Shown here: positions 43,673 to 55,075 of the stretch, piece by piece
Position numbering within the stretch: position 1 is the first letter of the stretch
Layout: every line of letters starts with the position of its first letter
Source: Streptomyces sp. PCS3-D2
GTDB lineage: Bacteria > Actinomycetota > Actinomycetes > Streptomycetales > Streptomycetaceae
Length of the DNA stretch: 64,000 bases
Direction: 5' to 3'
Assembly (NCBI RefSeq): GCF_000612545.2
Contig: NZ_CP097800.1
Coordinates: forward strand, 2,167,001 to 2,231,000
The notes under the pieces: generated by a model
Told to the model about the DNA's origin: nothing
The model's database searches: none
Seen by the model: only the letters and a program-made list of their open reading frames with translations
Translations under genes and position numbers: made by a program

Positions 43673-44494
43673 CTATTCTTCCACGGCCTGCGGCCTGCGC
43701 CAAAATCGGCCGTCCGGCGACGGCTGCCAGCCCAGGATGGAGAGGATCTCGCGGTCCTTCTTGTCGAAGGCCGAGGCGTCGCACCGCTCGATCAGGTCGG
43801 GGCGGTTGCTCGCGGTCCGGCGGAATGCCTCGTCCCGGCGCCACCGGGCGATCTTGCCGTGGTGGCCGCTGAGCAGCACGTCGGGGATGTCCCGGCCGCG
43901 CCAGACCGGTGGCTTGGTGTAAACGGGGCCCTCCAGCAGGTTCGCCATCTCGCCGGGCGCGAAGGAGTCGTCCCGGTGCGACTCGGCGTTGCCGAGCACG
44001 CCGGGCAGCAGCCGCGCCACGGCCTCGGTGACGACCAGGACGGCCGCCTCGCCGCCGGCCAGGACGTAGTCGCCGATGGAGACCTCGTAGACCGGCATGC
44101 GCGTGGCGTACTCGTCCATGACGCGGCGGTCGATGCCCTCGTAGCGGGCGGGCGTGAAGATCAGCCACGGCCGCCCGGAGAGCTCGACGGCCAGTTCCTG
44201 GGTGAACGGGCGGCCGCTGGGCGTGGGGACCACCATGACGGGGCCGTGCGCGCCCGCCTCGTAGCCGTCGGCCAGCGCCTCGTCCAGCGCCTCGCCCCAC
44301 GGCCCGGTCTTCATGACCATGCCGGGCCCGCCGCCGTAGGGGGTGTCGTCGACCGTGTTGTGCCGGTCGTGGGTCCAGTCCCGCAGGTCGTGGACGTGCA
44401 CGTCGAGCTGTCCGCGGGCGCGCGCCTTCCCGACGAGGGAGACGTTCAGCGGTTCCAGGTACTCGGGGAAGATCGTGACGACGTCGAGCCGCAT
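43673..44494 (-). CDS. trmD: tRNA (guanine-37-N1)-methyltransferase TrmD
   Basis: SPOUT-class enzyme of 273 residues. It starts [20 protein letters not shown] and includes [28 protein letters not shown] and [18 protein letters not shown] (the knotted SAM site). It methylates G37 of tRNAs to prevent frameshifts. Its ATG at 44494 overlaps the rimM stop. The order rpsP-KH-rimM-trmD-rplS is the standard bacterial ribosome-maturation operon. Confidence 0.95.
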   Translation of the reverse strand: MRLDVVTIFPEYLEPLNVSLVGKARARGQLDVHVHDLRDWTHDRHNTVDDTPYGGGPGMVMKTGPWGEALDEALADGYEAGAHGPVMVVPTPSGRPFTQELAVELSGRPWLIFTPARYEGIDRRVMDEYATRMPVYEVSIGDYVLAGGEAAVLVVTEAVARLLPGVLGNAESHRDDSFAPGEMANLLEGPVYTKPPVWRGRDIPDVLLSGHHGKIARWRRDEAFRRTASNRPDLIERCDASAFDKKDREILSILGWQPSPDGRFWRRPQAVEE

Positions 44495-45060
44495 CAGGCG
44501 TCGCCCTCGGAGCGCGCGGCCTCGGCGTCACGGGCGGAGGCGATCTCGGCGCGGTCGTCGATCAGCCCGGGCGGCGGGGTGATGACGCAGCGCTGCTCCT
44601 CCAGGTCGATCTCGGCGACGATCTCCTCGACGAAGGGGATCATCACCTCGGTGCCGTCGGGGCGCTCGACGATGAAGAGGTCCTGCGAGGGCAGGTGGGA
44701 GATCTCGGTGATCCGGCCGATCCCGGTGCCGTCTTCGAGCACCACGTCCAGGTCCATGAGCTGGTGGTCGTAGTACTCGTCCTCCTCCTCGGGCAGCTCC
44801 GCCGGGTCCACGTCGGCGATGAGGAGGGTGTTGCGCAGGGCCTCCGCGGCGGTGCGGTCCTTGACGCCGGCGAACCGCAGCATGAGCCGGCCGCTGTGCA
44901 CCCGGCCCGTCTCGATGGTCAGCGGGCCCGCCGAAGCCGGTTCGGTGCGCAGCACGGCGCCGGGGCTGAGCCGCAGTTCCGGCTCGTCCGTGCGCACCTC
45001 GACGGTGACCTCACCCTTGATGCCGTGGGCGCGGCCGATCCGCGCGACTACCAGCTCCAC
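44494..45060 (-). CDS. rimM: 16S rRNA processing protein RimM
   Basis: Protein of 188 residues. The N-terminal domain [21 protein letters not shown] is diagnostic, followed by a PRC-barrel region ([28 protein letters not shown]) and [20 protein letters not shown]. It assists 30S head assembly around S19. The GTG at 45060 is 84 bases downstream of the KH-domain gene. It overlaps trmD by ATGA. The C-terminal 25 residues are charged and poorly conserved. Confidence 0.94.
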   Translation of the reverse strand: MELVVARIGRAHGIKGEVTVEVRTDEPELRLSPGAVLRTEPASAGPLTIETGRVHSGRLMLRFAGVKDRTAAEALRNTLLIADVDPAELPEEEDEYYDHQLMDLDVVLEDGTGIGRITEISHLPSQDLFIVERPDGTEVMIPFVEEIVAEIDLEEQRCVITPPPGLIDDRAEIASARDAEAARSEGDA

Positions 45061-45144
45061 TGTCTGTTGCCTCTCCTGTTCAGACGACGACGGGCCGGGG
45101 CGGGCACACGTGCCCTCCCCGGCCCGTGCCGGTGATTCAACTGC

Positions 45145-45384
45145 TCAGCGGACCTGGTCCACGTCGACGAGGTCGACGCGGATCCCCCGGCCGCCGATGG
45201 CGCCCACGACGGTGCGCAGGGCACGTGCGGTGCGGCCGTTGCGGCCGATCACCTTGCCGAGGTCGTCGGGGTGGACCCGGACCTCGAGCACCTGCCCGCG
45301 GCGCAGGTTGCGCGAGGCGACCTGCACTTCATCGGGGTTGTCCACAATGCCCTTTACGAGGTGCTCAAGAGCCTCCTCGAGCAT
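45145..45384 (-). CDS. khpA: KH-domain RNA-binding protein (YlqC/KhpA family)
   Basis: Protein of 79 residues: MLEEALEHLVKGIVDNPDEV, then the KH core VHPDDLGKVIGRNGRTARAL with the GxxG loop GRNG. It binds RNA, probably as a dimer, and in other Gram-positives is linked to cell division and small RNA function. The start at 45384 lies two bases after the rpsP stop, so the pair is coupled. It contains by chance a TTGTCCACA sequence at 45338. Confidence 0.92.
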   Translation of the reverse strand: MLEEALEHLVKGIVDNPDEVQVASRNLRRGQVLEVRVHPDDLGKVIGRNGRTARALRTVVGAIGGRGIRVDLVDVDQVR

Positions 45385-45386
45385 GC

Positions 45387-45824
45387 TCAGGCCTCGGTCG
45401 ACTCGGCGGCGGCGTCAGCCTCGTCCGCCTTCTTGTCGGCCTTCTTCTTCTGCGTGATGGCCTCGCCCTTGCCCTCGCCGATGCCCTCGAGGGCCTTGGC
45501 GAACTCGTCGAAGGAACGACGCTTGTCTTCCTTCGTGGCCGGCTGCAGCAGCGGCGCGGGGGCCGGGAGGCCCTTGTGCGCCTGCCAGTCACCGGTGAGC
45601 TTCAGGATGGCCAGGACGGCCTCGGTCGGCTGGGCGCCGACGGAGAGCCAGTACTGGGCGCGCTCGCCGTTGACCTCGATGCGCGACGGGTTGTAGGTCG
45701 GCTGGTAGATGCCGATCTCCTCGATCGCGCGGCCGTCCCGGCGGGTGCGGGCGTCGGCGACGACGATGCGGTAGTGGGGAGAGCGGATCTTACCGAGGCG
45801 CTTGAGCTTGATCTTGACTGCCAC
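45387..45824 (-). CDS. rpsP: 30S ribosomal protein S16
   Basis: Protein of 145 residues. The S16 core [40 protein letters not shown] and [13 protein letters not shown] is followed by [20 protein letters not shown]. The C-terminal 60 residues are a lysine/alanine/glutamate extension ([18 protein letters not shown]), about twice the E. coli length. The GTG start at 45824 has AGGAG about 12 bases upstream, rather far. It heads the rpsP-khpA-rimM-trmD-rplS group; its promoter should lie in the 237-base gap to the SprT-like gene. Confidence 0.95.
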   Translation of the reverse strand: MAVKIKLKRLGKIRSPHYRIVVADARTRRDGRAIEEIGIYQPTYNPSRIEVNGERAQYWLSVGAQPTEAVLAILKLTGDWQAHKGLPAPAPLLQPATKEDKRRSFDEFAKALEGIGEGKGEAITQKKKADKKADEADAAAESTEA

Positions 45825-46061
45825 TGGAGTGGTGTCTCCTGAACTTGACGTGGTGGGGCACATGAGATGCCACGTGGGGTTGCGGTACTCGGGTGCCCGA
45901 TGGACGCGTCAGCCGGAGGAGAGAGGGGTCCTATGCGACTGTCGAGTACAGCTAGCCATTGTGCCATACGCCTGCGGCGCGCTCGGCCGACGGGGAGGAT
46001 CACTCCGGCCGGACGAGCCCGCACGTCACGGCCGGGCTGCGCACGCCGGCGGCCCACAGCG

Positions 46062-46658
46062 TCAGGAGGCCGCCGCGACGGCGACTTCGGGGATGCGGAA
46101 GGGCTTCATGCAGCCGCCGCACACGATCGGCGCCTGGGCGAGCACGGAAGGGACCACCCGCACGTTGCGCCCGCAGTCGCAGACCGCCTTGACGCGCACG
46201 CCGCCGCCGGAGGAACCGTGCCGGGCGGCGGGCCCGCGGAAGCTGCGCTTGGTGTCGGCGGCGGTGGCGGCCGTGTGCGCCTTCAGCGCGCGCTGCAGCC
46301 GCTCCATGGTCGGGCGGTAGCGCCGCTTCGCCTCGGGATTGAGGGTGACCAGGGAGAAGCCGCTGCTGGGATGCGGCTCGTCGGAGTGGTCCAGCCCCAT
46401 CTCCTCGGCGATCGCGAGGAACCGGCGGTTGTGGTAGCGGCCTGCGCGCGAGGTGTCGCGGACACCGCGGGCGGCCGCGATGCCGTGGACTGCCTCGTGC
46501 AGCAGTCGCTCGAAGGAGAGTTCGGCGCCGCAGGCGGACGACGACTCTCCGATCAGGGACTCGGGCGCGGCAAGGTCGGGCAGCTCGGGGTGGTACCGCT
46601 GAATGTCGGCCCACGCCTGCGCCAGCTCTGCGGCGAGAACAGGTGGTGTCGTGCTCAC
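46062..46658 (-). CDS. SprT-like zinc metallopeptidase-domain protein
   Basis: Protein of 198 residues. The zinc motif LLHEAVHGIAA (HExxH, about residue 55) and a later four-cysteine element CDCGRNVRVVPSVLAQAPIVCGGC resemble SprT-like domains with a zinc-binding tail. The GTG at 46658 gives VSTTPPVLAAELAQAW; upstream in-frame codons to 46721 are less likely. SprT/Spartan relatives digest DNA-protein cross-links, but bacterial versions are uncharacterised. It lies between rpsP and proS on the same strand, likely a single-gene unit. Confidence 0.75.
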   Translation of the reverse strand: MSTTPPVLAAELAQAWADIQRYHPELPDLAAPESLIGESSSACGAELSFERLLHEAVHGIAAARGVRDTSRAGRYHNRRFLAIAEEMGLDHSDEPHPSSGFSLVTLNPEAKRRYRPTMERLQRALKAHTAATAADTKRSFRGPAARHGSSGGGVRVKAVCDCGRNVRVVPSVLAQAPIVCGGCMKPFRIPEVAVAAAS

Positions 46659-46812
46659 GTCGTGACAACGAGCCGGGGTGCCCGGGTGTTCCGATTCCGG
46701 GCCATTCCAAATTTTTTGCACGTACCAGTCAGTTCAGCCTCATGCGTCCCGACGAGGACGGGTGCGCCGAACCCAGGAGGAGTCGGTACGTAACGACGAC
46801 CAGAAAGGCACC

Positions 46813-46848
46813 GGCCCCGGCGCGCGGCACCAGCCGCGCGCCGGGGCC
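46813..46848 (-). terminator. Terminator of proS
   Basis: GGCCCCGGCGCGCGGC and GCCGCGCGCCGGGGCC form a perfect 16-bp stem with an ACCA loop, 21 bases after the proS stop. Confidence 0.75.
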
Positions 46849-46869
46849 CGGAAGCCTCCGGCGGCAGGT

Positions 46870-48282
46870 TCAGTACGCGCGCGCCACGATGGCGAGGGTA
46901 CCGGGAGCGTCGTCGGCGTCCGGCACGGACCCGTCCTCGGCGACCAGGCAGCGCACGGAGACGGCCTGCTCGGCCAGCTTCGCCTCGCCCTCCGGCCCGA
47001 GGTCCGCCCACGGGATGCGCGCCCAGCCGCCGGCCACGGCGGCCTCCGCGGCCTCCTCGATGGTCGCGACGTCCGAGGTGCGTGCCTCGCGGCGCTCGCG
47101 GGACTCGCGCAGCAGCTGCGCCTGGTCCTCGTCGAGCACCTTGGGCAGCAGGTCGGCGAGCGCGTCGATCTGCACCGGGGTCTTGCCTCCCGGGATCCGG
47201 CGGGCCAGCATCGCGGTGCCGGCCTCCAGGTCGCGGGGACCGATCTCGATGCGGACCGGCACGCCCTTGAGCTCCCAGTCCACGGCGCGGCGGCCGAAGG
47301 GGGTGTCGACGCGGTCGTCGACCTGCACGCGAATGCCGGCGGCCTTCAGCCGGTCGCCCAGCTCCCGAACCTTGGCGACGGCCTCGTCGCCCTTGATCGC
47401 CATGACGACGACCTGCACGTGGGCCAGGCGCGGCGGGACGCGCAGCCCGTTGTCGTCGCCGTGGGACATGATCAGACCGCCGACCATGCGGGTCGAGACG
47501 CCCCACGAGGTCTGCCAGACGAGTTCCTGCTTGCCTTCCTTGGACAGGTACTGCGTGTTGAAGGCCTTGGCGAAGTTGGTGCCGAGCTCGTGGCTGGTGC
47601 CCATCTGCAGGGCCTTGCCGTCACCCATCATGCCTTCGAGGGTGAGGGTGTTGATGGCGCCCGCGAAGCGCTCCTTGGCGGTCTTGCGGCCGAGCACGAC
47701 GTCGATGCCGAGCACGTTCGTCATGAAGTCGCCGTAGACGTCGCGGTGGATGCGGGCGGCGTAGTCGCGGGCGTCCTCGTAGGTGGCGTGGGCCGTGTGG
47801 CCCTCCTGCCAGAGGAACTCGCTCGTGCGGAGGAACACGCGGGGGCGCATCTCCCAGCGGACCACGTTGGCCCACTGGTTGATCAGCAGGGGCAGGTCGC
47901 GGTAGCTCTGGACCCACTTGGAGAAGTAGTCGTTGATGATCGTCTCGGAGGTGGGCCGGACGACGACCGGCTCCTCGAGCTCCTTGCCGCCGCCGTGCGT
48001 GACGACCGCGAGCTCGGGGGCGAAGCCCTCGACGTGCTCGGCCTCCCGAGTCAGGTACGACTGCGGGATGAAGAGGGGGAAGTACGCGTTCTGGGCGCCC
48101 TGGTCCTTGATGCGGGCGTCCATCTCCTGCTGCATCCGCTCCCACAGGCCGTAGCCGTACGGTCGGATGACCATGGTGCCGCGGACCGGACCGTTGTCGG
48201 CCAGCTCGGCCTTGTTGATCAGATCCTGGTACCAGCGGGGGAAATCCTCCGCCTGCGGGGTGAGAACGGGTGCCTTTGCCAT
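46870..48282 (-). CDS. proS: Prolyl-tRNA synthetase, short (archaeal/eukaryotic-like) type
   Basis: Class II synthetase of 470 residues. Motif 2 reads VRWEMRPRVFLRTSEFLWQEGHTAHAT and motif 3 lies in GLIMSHGDDNGLRVPPRLA. It lacks the editing insertion found between motifs 2 and 3 in long bacterial ProRS, and has the C-terminal anticodon-binding and tail domains of the short type. It charges tRNA-Pro. The ATG at 48282 gives MAKAPVLTPQAEDFPRWYQD. It is monocistronic with a strong terminator and divergent from the methyltransferase gene. Confidence 0.93.
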   Translation of the reverse strand: MAKAPVLTPQAEDFPRWYQDLINKAELADNGPVRGTMVIRPYGYGLWERMQQEMDARIKDQGAQNAYFPLFIPQSYLTREAEHVEGFAPELAVVTHGGGKELEEPVVVRPTSETIINDYFSKWVQSYRDLPLLINQWANVVRWEMRPRVFLRTSEFLWQEGHTAHATYEDARDYAARIHRDVYGDFMTNVLGIDVVLGRKTAKERFAGAINTLTLEGMMGDGKALQMGTSHELGTNFAKAFNTQYLSKEGKQELVWQTSWGVSTRMVGGLIMSHGDDNGLRVPPRLAHVQVVVMAIKGDEAVAKVRELGDRLKAAGIRVQVDDRVDTPFGRRAVDWELKGVPVRIEIGPRDLEAGTAMLARRIPGGKTPVQIDALADLLPKVLDEDQAQLLRESRERREARTSDVATIEEAAEAAVAGGWARIPWADLGPEGEAKLAEQAVSVRCLVAEDGSVPDADDAPGTLAIVARAY

Positions 48283-48413
48283 GCCGCGAATCGTACGGCG
48301 CCCGGCACGGGATGCGTGAATCGGGTGCCGCGCTCCTCTGGACGCGGGAGCGAATGGGGAGTTCTCTGGCAACGGGGGCTGGGGGGCGAGACGGAATCAG
48401 GAGCGCTCTTTCG

Positions 48414-49100
48414 ATGACACCGACGCCGACCGCGACGCTCGTCGCCCGGGACTGGGCGGAGATCCAGGAACGGATGCTGGTACCGCTGTACGAGGCGGTC
48501 TTCGACCGGATCGAGGTCGGGCCGGGTGACCGGCTGCTGGGCCTCGGCTGTGGGGCCGGCCTGGCCCTGCTGCTGGCGTCCGCGAGGGGAGCCGCGGCCA
48601 CGGGCGTGGAGGCGGATCCGGCCCGGCGGGCGCTGGCCCGTGAGCGGCTTCTGGAGGTGCTTGCGGCCCCGCCGTCGGCGTCCTCGGCACCCCGCCCCTA
48701 CGACGCCCTGCTGGCCTTTTCCCCCGACCCGGCGGCCCTGGCCTCGGCACTGCCGGCCATCAGACGCGGCGGCGCCGTGGTGCTGGCCGACTGGGGTCCG
48801 GCCGAGCGCTGCACGGTGCCGTCGGTACTGGGAGGCGGTCCGGCGCCCGGGGACCTGGACGCGGTCGTGGAGCGCGCCGGGCTGCGGCCGGACGGGTCGG
48901 GGCGGGTGTTCTGCCCCTTCGGCTACGCGGACGTGGACAGCGCGGTGCGCGGGCTGTTGTCGACCGGGCTCTACGACGGGGCGTCCGACGCGGCGCTCGT
49001 CGAGAAGGAGCTCGCCGAAGTGCTTCACCCGTTCGAGCGATCCGACGGCACCGTGTGGCTGCCGAACATCTTCCGGTACGTGATCGCCCGGGTGGCCTGA
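48414..49100 (+). CDS. SAM-dependent methyltransferase-like protein
   Basis: Protein of 228 residues. The SAM motif I is LLGLGCGAGLALLLAS, followed by an acidic end of strand 2 (GVEADP) and PYDALLAFSPD in motif IV position. The catalytic function is untested and there is no substrate-specific domain. The ATG at 48414 has AGGAG ten bases upstream. It converges on ffh with a strong two-way terminator between, and is divergent from proS with 131 bases between the starts. Confidence 0.75.
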   Translation: MTPTPTATLVARDWAEIQERMLVPLYEAVFDRIEVGPGDRLLGLGCGAGLALLLASARGAAATGVEADPARRALARERLLEVLAAPPSASSAPRPYDALLAFSPDPAALASALPAIRRGGAVVLADWGPAERCTVPSVLGGGPAPGDLDAVVERAGLRPDGSGRVFCPFGYADVDSAVRGLLSTGLYDGASDAALVEKELAEVLHPFERSDGTVWLPNIFRYVIARVA

Positions 49101-49150
49101 GGGCCGGCCTGCGGCAGGGACGCCCTGCCCTCCTGCCCGGTGGAGACGGA

Positions 49151-49197
49151 AGGGCCCCGGCCGTGCGGGCGGCTGCCCGTACCCCGGCCGGGGCCCT
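49151..49197. terminator. Two-way terminator between methyltransferase gene and ffh
   Basis: AGGGCCCCGGCCG and CGGCCGGGGCCCT are perfect 13-bp complements; the loop itself contains GCGGGC/GCCCGT pairing. It lies 51 bases from both stops. Confidence 0.8.
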
Positions 49198-49248
49198 CCT
49201 CGCGGTGGTCGGCGGACGGCTGCGCCTGCTGCCGCCGGCTGCGCGCAC

Positions 49249-50820
49249 CTACTTCATGAACTTCTTGAACTCGTCCGGAAGGTCGAAGTCCTGACCGTCC
49301 TGACCGCCGGCGGGAAGGCCGAAGGGGTTGGACGCGGCGGCCGGGTCGATCGCCTGCGCGCCCTGCTCGCGGCGGGCCGCGGCAGCGGCCTCCTCCTGCT
49401 TGCGCTTCATCGGGTTGCCGCTCTTGCGCTTGCCCTTGGCCTGCTTGACCTGCTTCTTCTGCCGGCCGGGGCCGCCGCCCATCCCGGGGATGCCCGGCAT
49501 GCCGGGCATCCCGCCGCCCTGGGCCATGCGGGACATCATCTTGCGGGCGTCGAAGAACCGCTCGACCAGCGACTTGACGGCGCTGACCTCGGTGCCCGAG
49601 CCCTTGGCGATACGGGCGCGGCGCGAGCCGTTGATGATCGTCGGGTCCTGGCGCTCGGCCGGGGTCATCGACTTGATGATCGCCGCGGTGCGGTCCACGT
49701 CCCGCTCGTCGATGTTGTTGATCTGGTCCTTGATCTGCCCCATGCCGGGCAGCATGCCGAGCAGCTTGGAGATGGAGCCCATCTTGCGGACCTGCTCCAT
49801 CTGGGCCAGGAAGTCGTCGAGCGTGAACTCCTTGGGGCCCTTGGCGAGCTTGGCCGCCATCTTCTCGGCCTCGGCCTGCGAGAAGGTCTTCTCGGCCTGC
49901 TCGATGAGGGTGAGCATGTCACCCATGTCGAGGATCCGACCCGCCATGCGGTCGGGGTGGAAGGCATCGAAGTCGTCGAGCTTCTCGCCGTTCGAGGCGA
50001 ACATGATCTGCTTGCCGGTGACGTGCGCGATGGAGAGCGCGGCACCACCGCGGGCGTCGCCGTCGAGCTTGGAGAGCACCACGCCGTCGAAGCCGACGCC
50101 GTCGCGGAAGGCCTCGGCGGTGTTGACCGCGTCCTGGCCGATCATGGCGTCGACGACGAAGAGGATCTCGTCGGGACTGACGGCGTCGCGGATGTCCGCG
50201 GCCTGCTGCATCAGCTCCTGGTCGATGCCGAGGCGGCCGGCGGTGTCGACGATGACGATGTCGAACTGCTTGGTCCGCGCGTACTCGACGGAGTCCTTCG
50301 CGACCTGGACCGGGTCGCCGACGCCGTTGCCCGGCTGAGGGCCGTAGAAGGCCACGCCCGCGCGGTCGGCGACGACGGAGAGCTGGTTGACCGCGTTCGG
50401 GCGCTGGAGGTCGCACGCGACGAGGAGCGGGGTGTGGCCCTGCCCCTTGAGCCAGAGGCCGAGCTTTCCGGCGAGGGTGGTCTTACCGGCGCCCTGGAGG
50501 CCGGCGAGCATGATCACGGTGGGGGCGGTCTTGGCGAAGCGCAGCCGCCGGGTCTCGCCGCCGAGGATGGTGATGAGCTCGTCGTTGACGATCTTCAGGA
50601 CCTGCTGGCCCGGGTTCAGGGCCTTGCTGACCTCTTCGCCGCGCGCGCGTTCCTTGACGTTCGCGATGAAGGAGCGGACGACCGGGAGGGCGACGTCGGC
50701 CTCAAGGAGGGCGATACGGATTTCCCGGGCCGCTGCGTCGATGTCAGCCTCGGACAGCCGGCCTTTGCCGCGCAGGCCCTTGAAGGTATTCGCCAAGCGG
50801 TCGGAGAGCGTATCGAACAC
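49249..50820 (-). CDS. ffh: Signal recognition particle protein Ffh
   Basis: SRP54 GTPase of 523 residues. The N domain (VFDTLSDRLANTFKGLRGKG) and G domain have MLAGLQGAGKTTLAGKLG (G1), DTAGRLGIDQELM (G3), LSKLDGDARGG (G4). The M domain ends in a methionine/glycine-rich stretch (GGGMPGMPGIPGMGGG). It binds signal peptides and 4.5S RNA and docks on FtsY. The GTG start at 50820 is 133 bases downstream of glnD. Length and motif order are normal. Confidence 0.96.
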   Translation of the reverse strand: MFDTLSDRLANTFKGLRGKGRLSEADIDAAAREIRIALLEADVALPVVRSFIANVKERARGEEVSKALNPGQQVLKIVNDELITILGGETRRLRFAKTAPTVIMLAGLQGAGKTTLAGKLGLWLKGQGHTPLLVACDLQRPNAVNQLSVVADRAGVAFYGPQPGNGVGDPVQVAKDSVEYARTKQFDIVIVDTAGRLGIDQELMQQAADIRDAVSPDEILFVVDAMIGQDAVNTAEAFRDGVGFDGVVLSKLDGDARGGAALSIAHVTGKQIMFASNGEKLDDFDAFHPDRMAGRILDMGDMLTLIEQAEKTFSQAEAEKMAAKLAKGPKEFTLDDFLAQMEQVRKMGSISKLLGMLPGMGQIKDQINNIDERDVDRTAAIIKSMTPAERQDPTIINGSRRARIAKGSGTEVSAVKSLVERFFDARKMMSRMAQGGGMPGMPGIPGMGGGPGRQKKQVKQAKGKRKSGNPMKRKQEEAAAAARREQGAQAIDPAAASNPFGLPAGGQDGQDFDLPDEFKKFMK

Positions 50821-50953
50821 GGTGGTCGCGATTCCTCGGGTCGGGGGCGTTGTGGTCGTCCCCCAGGGTATCCGCCCGCGCCGTCCGTCCGGCCCGGCGG
50901 GCGGGTTTCCCTCCGGGGCGGGGGTCCGGGATGCCTCCCGGACCCGCGCCGCG

Positions 50954-53380
50954 TCAGGAGAGGGCGGACGTCACGGCGGCCGCCAGGGCGGTCGCCGCCG
51001 CGGGGTCGAGGGGCTTGCCCTCGGGGGTGGTCACGTACAGCGTGTCCACCGCATTGGCGCCCAGCGTGGAGACATGGGCACTGCGCACCCGGACACCCGC
51101 CGCTTCCAGGGCCCGGCCGATCCGGTGCAGCAGGCCGACGGCGTCCGGCGCGCGCACCTCCAGCACCGTGGCCAGCGAGGAGACGTCCGGGACCACCGTG
51201 ACCCGGGGCGGCGGCGGGACGACCCCGCGCCGGCGCGGGTAGGCCGCCTCGCGGTCGGCCAGTTTCGCCGGGACGTCCAGCGAGCCGTCCAGCGCGCGCA
51301 GCAGGTCGGTGCGCAGCCGGGCCGCCTCGGGCAGCGCCCCGTACTCGGCCGCCACCCGCCACCGCAGCACGAGGACCTCGCCGAGCCGGTCCGGGAGTTC
51401 CACCGAGCGCAGGTCCGCGGCCCGTACGGTGAGCCGGTGCAGGGCCAGTACCCCCGCCGCGGCGGGCAGGACGCCCGGCTGGTCGGGCACCGCCACCACG
51501 AGCTCGACGCCGACCGCGTCCTCCTCCTGGCGGGCGTGGAGCGCCAGCACCGGCTCGCGGGTGCGCAGGGCCTCCACCGCCAGCCGTTCCTGCTCGGCGC
51601 TCGGGATCTCCGCCTCCCGCTCGGCGGGCGGCGCGCCGCGCAGCACGGCGGCGACGCGTGCGACGAGGTCCGCCACGAGCGAGCCGCGCCAGGCGCTCCA
51701 CGCGGCCGGGCCGGTGGCCAGGGCGTCCGCCTCGGTCAGGGCGTGCAGTATCTCCAGCGTGCCCACCGAGCCGACGGCCTCGGCGACGGAGCGGACGGTG
51801 GCGGGGTCGTCCAGGTCGCGGCGCGTGGCGGTGTCGATCAGCAGCAGGTGGTGGCGTACGAGGGCGCCCAGCACGGCGACGTCCTGGGCGTCGAAGCCCA
51901 CCCGTGCGGCGACGTCCCGGGCGATGGTCTCGCCGGCCAGCGAGTGGTCGCCCGGCCAGCCCTTCCCGATGTCGTGCAGGAGGGCGGCCGTCAGCAGCAG
52001 GTCGGGGCGGCCCACCCGGCGGGTGAGGGCCGCAGCCTGCACCGCCGTCTCGATCAGGTGCCGGTCCACGGTCCAGGTGTGGACGGGGTTGCGCTGCGGG
52101 CGGCAGCGCACCCGCTCCCAGTCGGGCAGCAGCCGGGTGATCAGCCCTTCCGCCTCCATGGCCTCCCAGACGGCCACGGTCGGCTCCCCCGCACCGAGGA
52201 GCGTGAGCAGTTGCTCCCGGGCCTCGGCCGGCCAGGGCACCGGCAGCGCCTTCCCCTGCTGCGCGAGGCGGCGTACGGCGTGCGGTGACACCGGGAGCCC
52301 CGCCTGCGCGGCGGCCGCGGCCAGCCTCAGGGGCAGTACGGGGTCCCGGTCCGGGCGGGCGGCCAGGGCCAGGACGGCCTCGCCGTCGGACTCCACGACG
52401 CCTTCGGCCAGGGGCGCCCGGGTGGCGGCGGGGGCGCTGCGGCCGGGCAGCAGTCCGCGCAGCCGGGGCCGGGCGGCGCGGGCCCGCAGCACCCGGCCGA
52501 CCTCCCGCCAGGTCACGTCGCCGGCGTACGCGACCACGCGCGCGGCCTCGTACACCTCGCGCAGCAGGGCGTCGGCGTCGAGGAGTCCGAGCTGCGCGGC
52601 GACCTGGTCCTGTTCCTGGAGCGAGAGCCGGTCGGTGGCCCGGCCCGTGACCAGGTGGAGGGCGTCGCGGGCGTCCAGGAGGCGCCGGCGGGCCTCGGCG
52701 AGGCCTTCGCGGGGGGCGTCCGCCAGCCAGGAGGCGGCGACCGCCCGCAGCGCGGTGGCGTCCCGGAGCCCGCCGCGGGCCTCCTTGAGATCGGGTTCGA
52801 GCAGGAAGCGGAGTTCCCCGGCCCGCTCGGCCCGCTCGCGGCACAGGGAGTGCAGCTCCGGGAGCCGTTTCGGCGCCTGGTTGCGCCAGTCGGCCAGTAC
52901 GGAGGTCCGTAGGCCGGCCAGGAGCCCGGCGTCGCCCGCGACCGTCCGGGCGTCCAGCAGGCCGAGGTGCACCTTCAGGTCCTCGGCGGCCGTCCTGCGG
53001 GCCTCGGCGGGGGTGCGTACCGAGTGGTCGAGGGCGACGCCGAGGTCCCACACCGGGTACCAGAGGCGGTCGGCCAGTGTGCCGAGCGCCCGGGGCTCGG
53101 CCTTGCCGTCGTGCAGCAGCAGCAGGTCGAGGTCGCTGCGGGGGGAGAGTTCGGCCCTGCCGTAGCCGCCGACGGCCACGAGGGTGGCGCCGCGGACGCC
53201 GGTCTCGCGTGCGGCGGTGGCGAAGAGGGCGTTCAGCCATTCGTCGGTCAGCCCGGCCAGGGCGGAACGCCGCGAGGGCCCGGACCGCGACTCCTCCTGG
53301 AGGAGTCGCAGCCGGGCCGCGGCGTATCCGCTGGGTCCCGAGTCGGCCGTGTGGTCGGTGGTGTCTTCGACGCTCGTCAC
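50954..53380 (-). CDS. glnD: PII uridylyl/adenylyltransferase GlnD
   Basis: Protein of 808 residues. Nucleotidyltransferase motif VAVGGYGRAELSPRSDLDLL (about residues 70-90), an HD domain (LLHDIGKGWPGDHSL) and two ACT domains at the end (VLPAAAGVLALHRL and VGLLHRIGRALEA). It modifies the T-loop of GlnK; in Streptomyces this is reported as adenylylation rather than uridylylation. The GTG at 53380 has GGAG six bases upstream. It follows glnK by 16 bases in the amtB-glnK-glnD operon. Confidence 0.93.
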   Translation of the reverse strand: MTSVEDTTDHTADSGPSGYAAARLRLLQEESRSGPSRRSALAGLTDEWLNALFATAARETGVRGATLVAVGGYGRAELSPRSDLDLLLLHDGKAEPRALGTLADRLWYPVWDLGVALDHSVRTPAEARRTAAEDLKVHLGLLDARTVAGDAGLLAGLRTSVLADWRNQAPKRLPELHSLCRERAERAGELRFLLEPDLKEARGGLRDATALRAVAASWLADAPREGLAEARRRLLDARDALHLVTGRATDRLSLQEQDQVAAQLGLLDADALLREVYEAARVVAYAGDVTWREVGRVLRARAARPRLRGLLPGRSAPAATRAPLAEGVVESDGEAVLALAARPDRDPVLPLRLAAAAAQAGLPVSPHAVRRLAQQGKALPVPWPAEAREQLLTLLGAGEPTVAVWEAMEAEGLITRLLPDWERVRCRPQRNPVHTWTVDRHLIETAVQAAALTRRVGRPDLLLTAALLHDIGKGWPGDHSLAGETIARDVAARVGFDAQDVAVLGALVRHHLLLIDTATRRDLDDPATVRSVAEAVGSVGTLEILHALTEADALATGPAAWSAWRGSLVADLVARVAAVLRGAPPAEREAEIPSAEQERLAVEALRTREPVLALHARQEEDAVGVELVVAVPDQPGVLPAAAGVLALHRLTVRAADLRSVELPDRLGEVLVLRWRVAAEYGALPEAARLRTDLLRALDGSLDVPAKLADREAAYPRRRGVVPPPPRVTVVPDVSSLATVLEVRAPDAVGLLHRIGRALEAAGVRVRSAHVSTLGANAVDTLYVTTPEGKPLDPAAATALAAAVTSALS

Positions 53381-53396
53381 CCAGGAGCTCCCGTCG

Positions 53397-55075
<1,679 letters not shown>

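Noticed and set aside
45338-45346. TTGTCCACA DnaA-box sequence
   Set aside because: It falls within the khpA coding sequence as ordinary codons (Val-Asp-Asn on the minus strand), with no partner site nearby.
50616-53240. 874-codon minus-strand frame overlapping glnD
   Set aside because: It is out of frame with glnD and consists of Arg/Gly/Pro/Ala runs; GlnD motifs are in the other frame.
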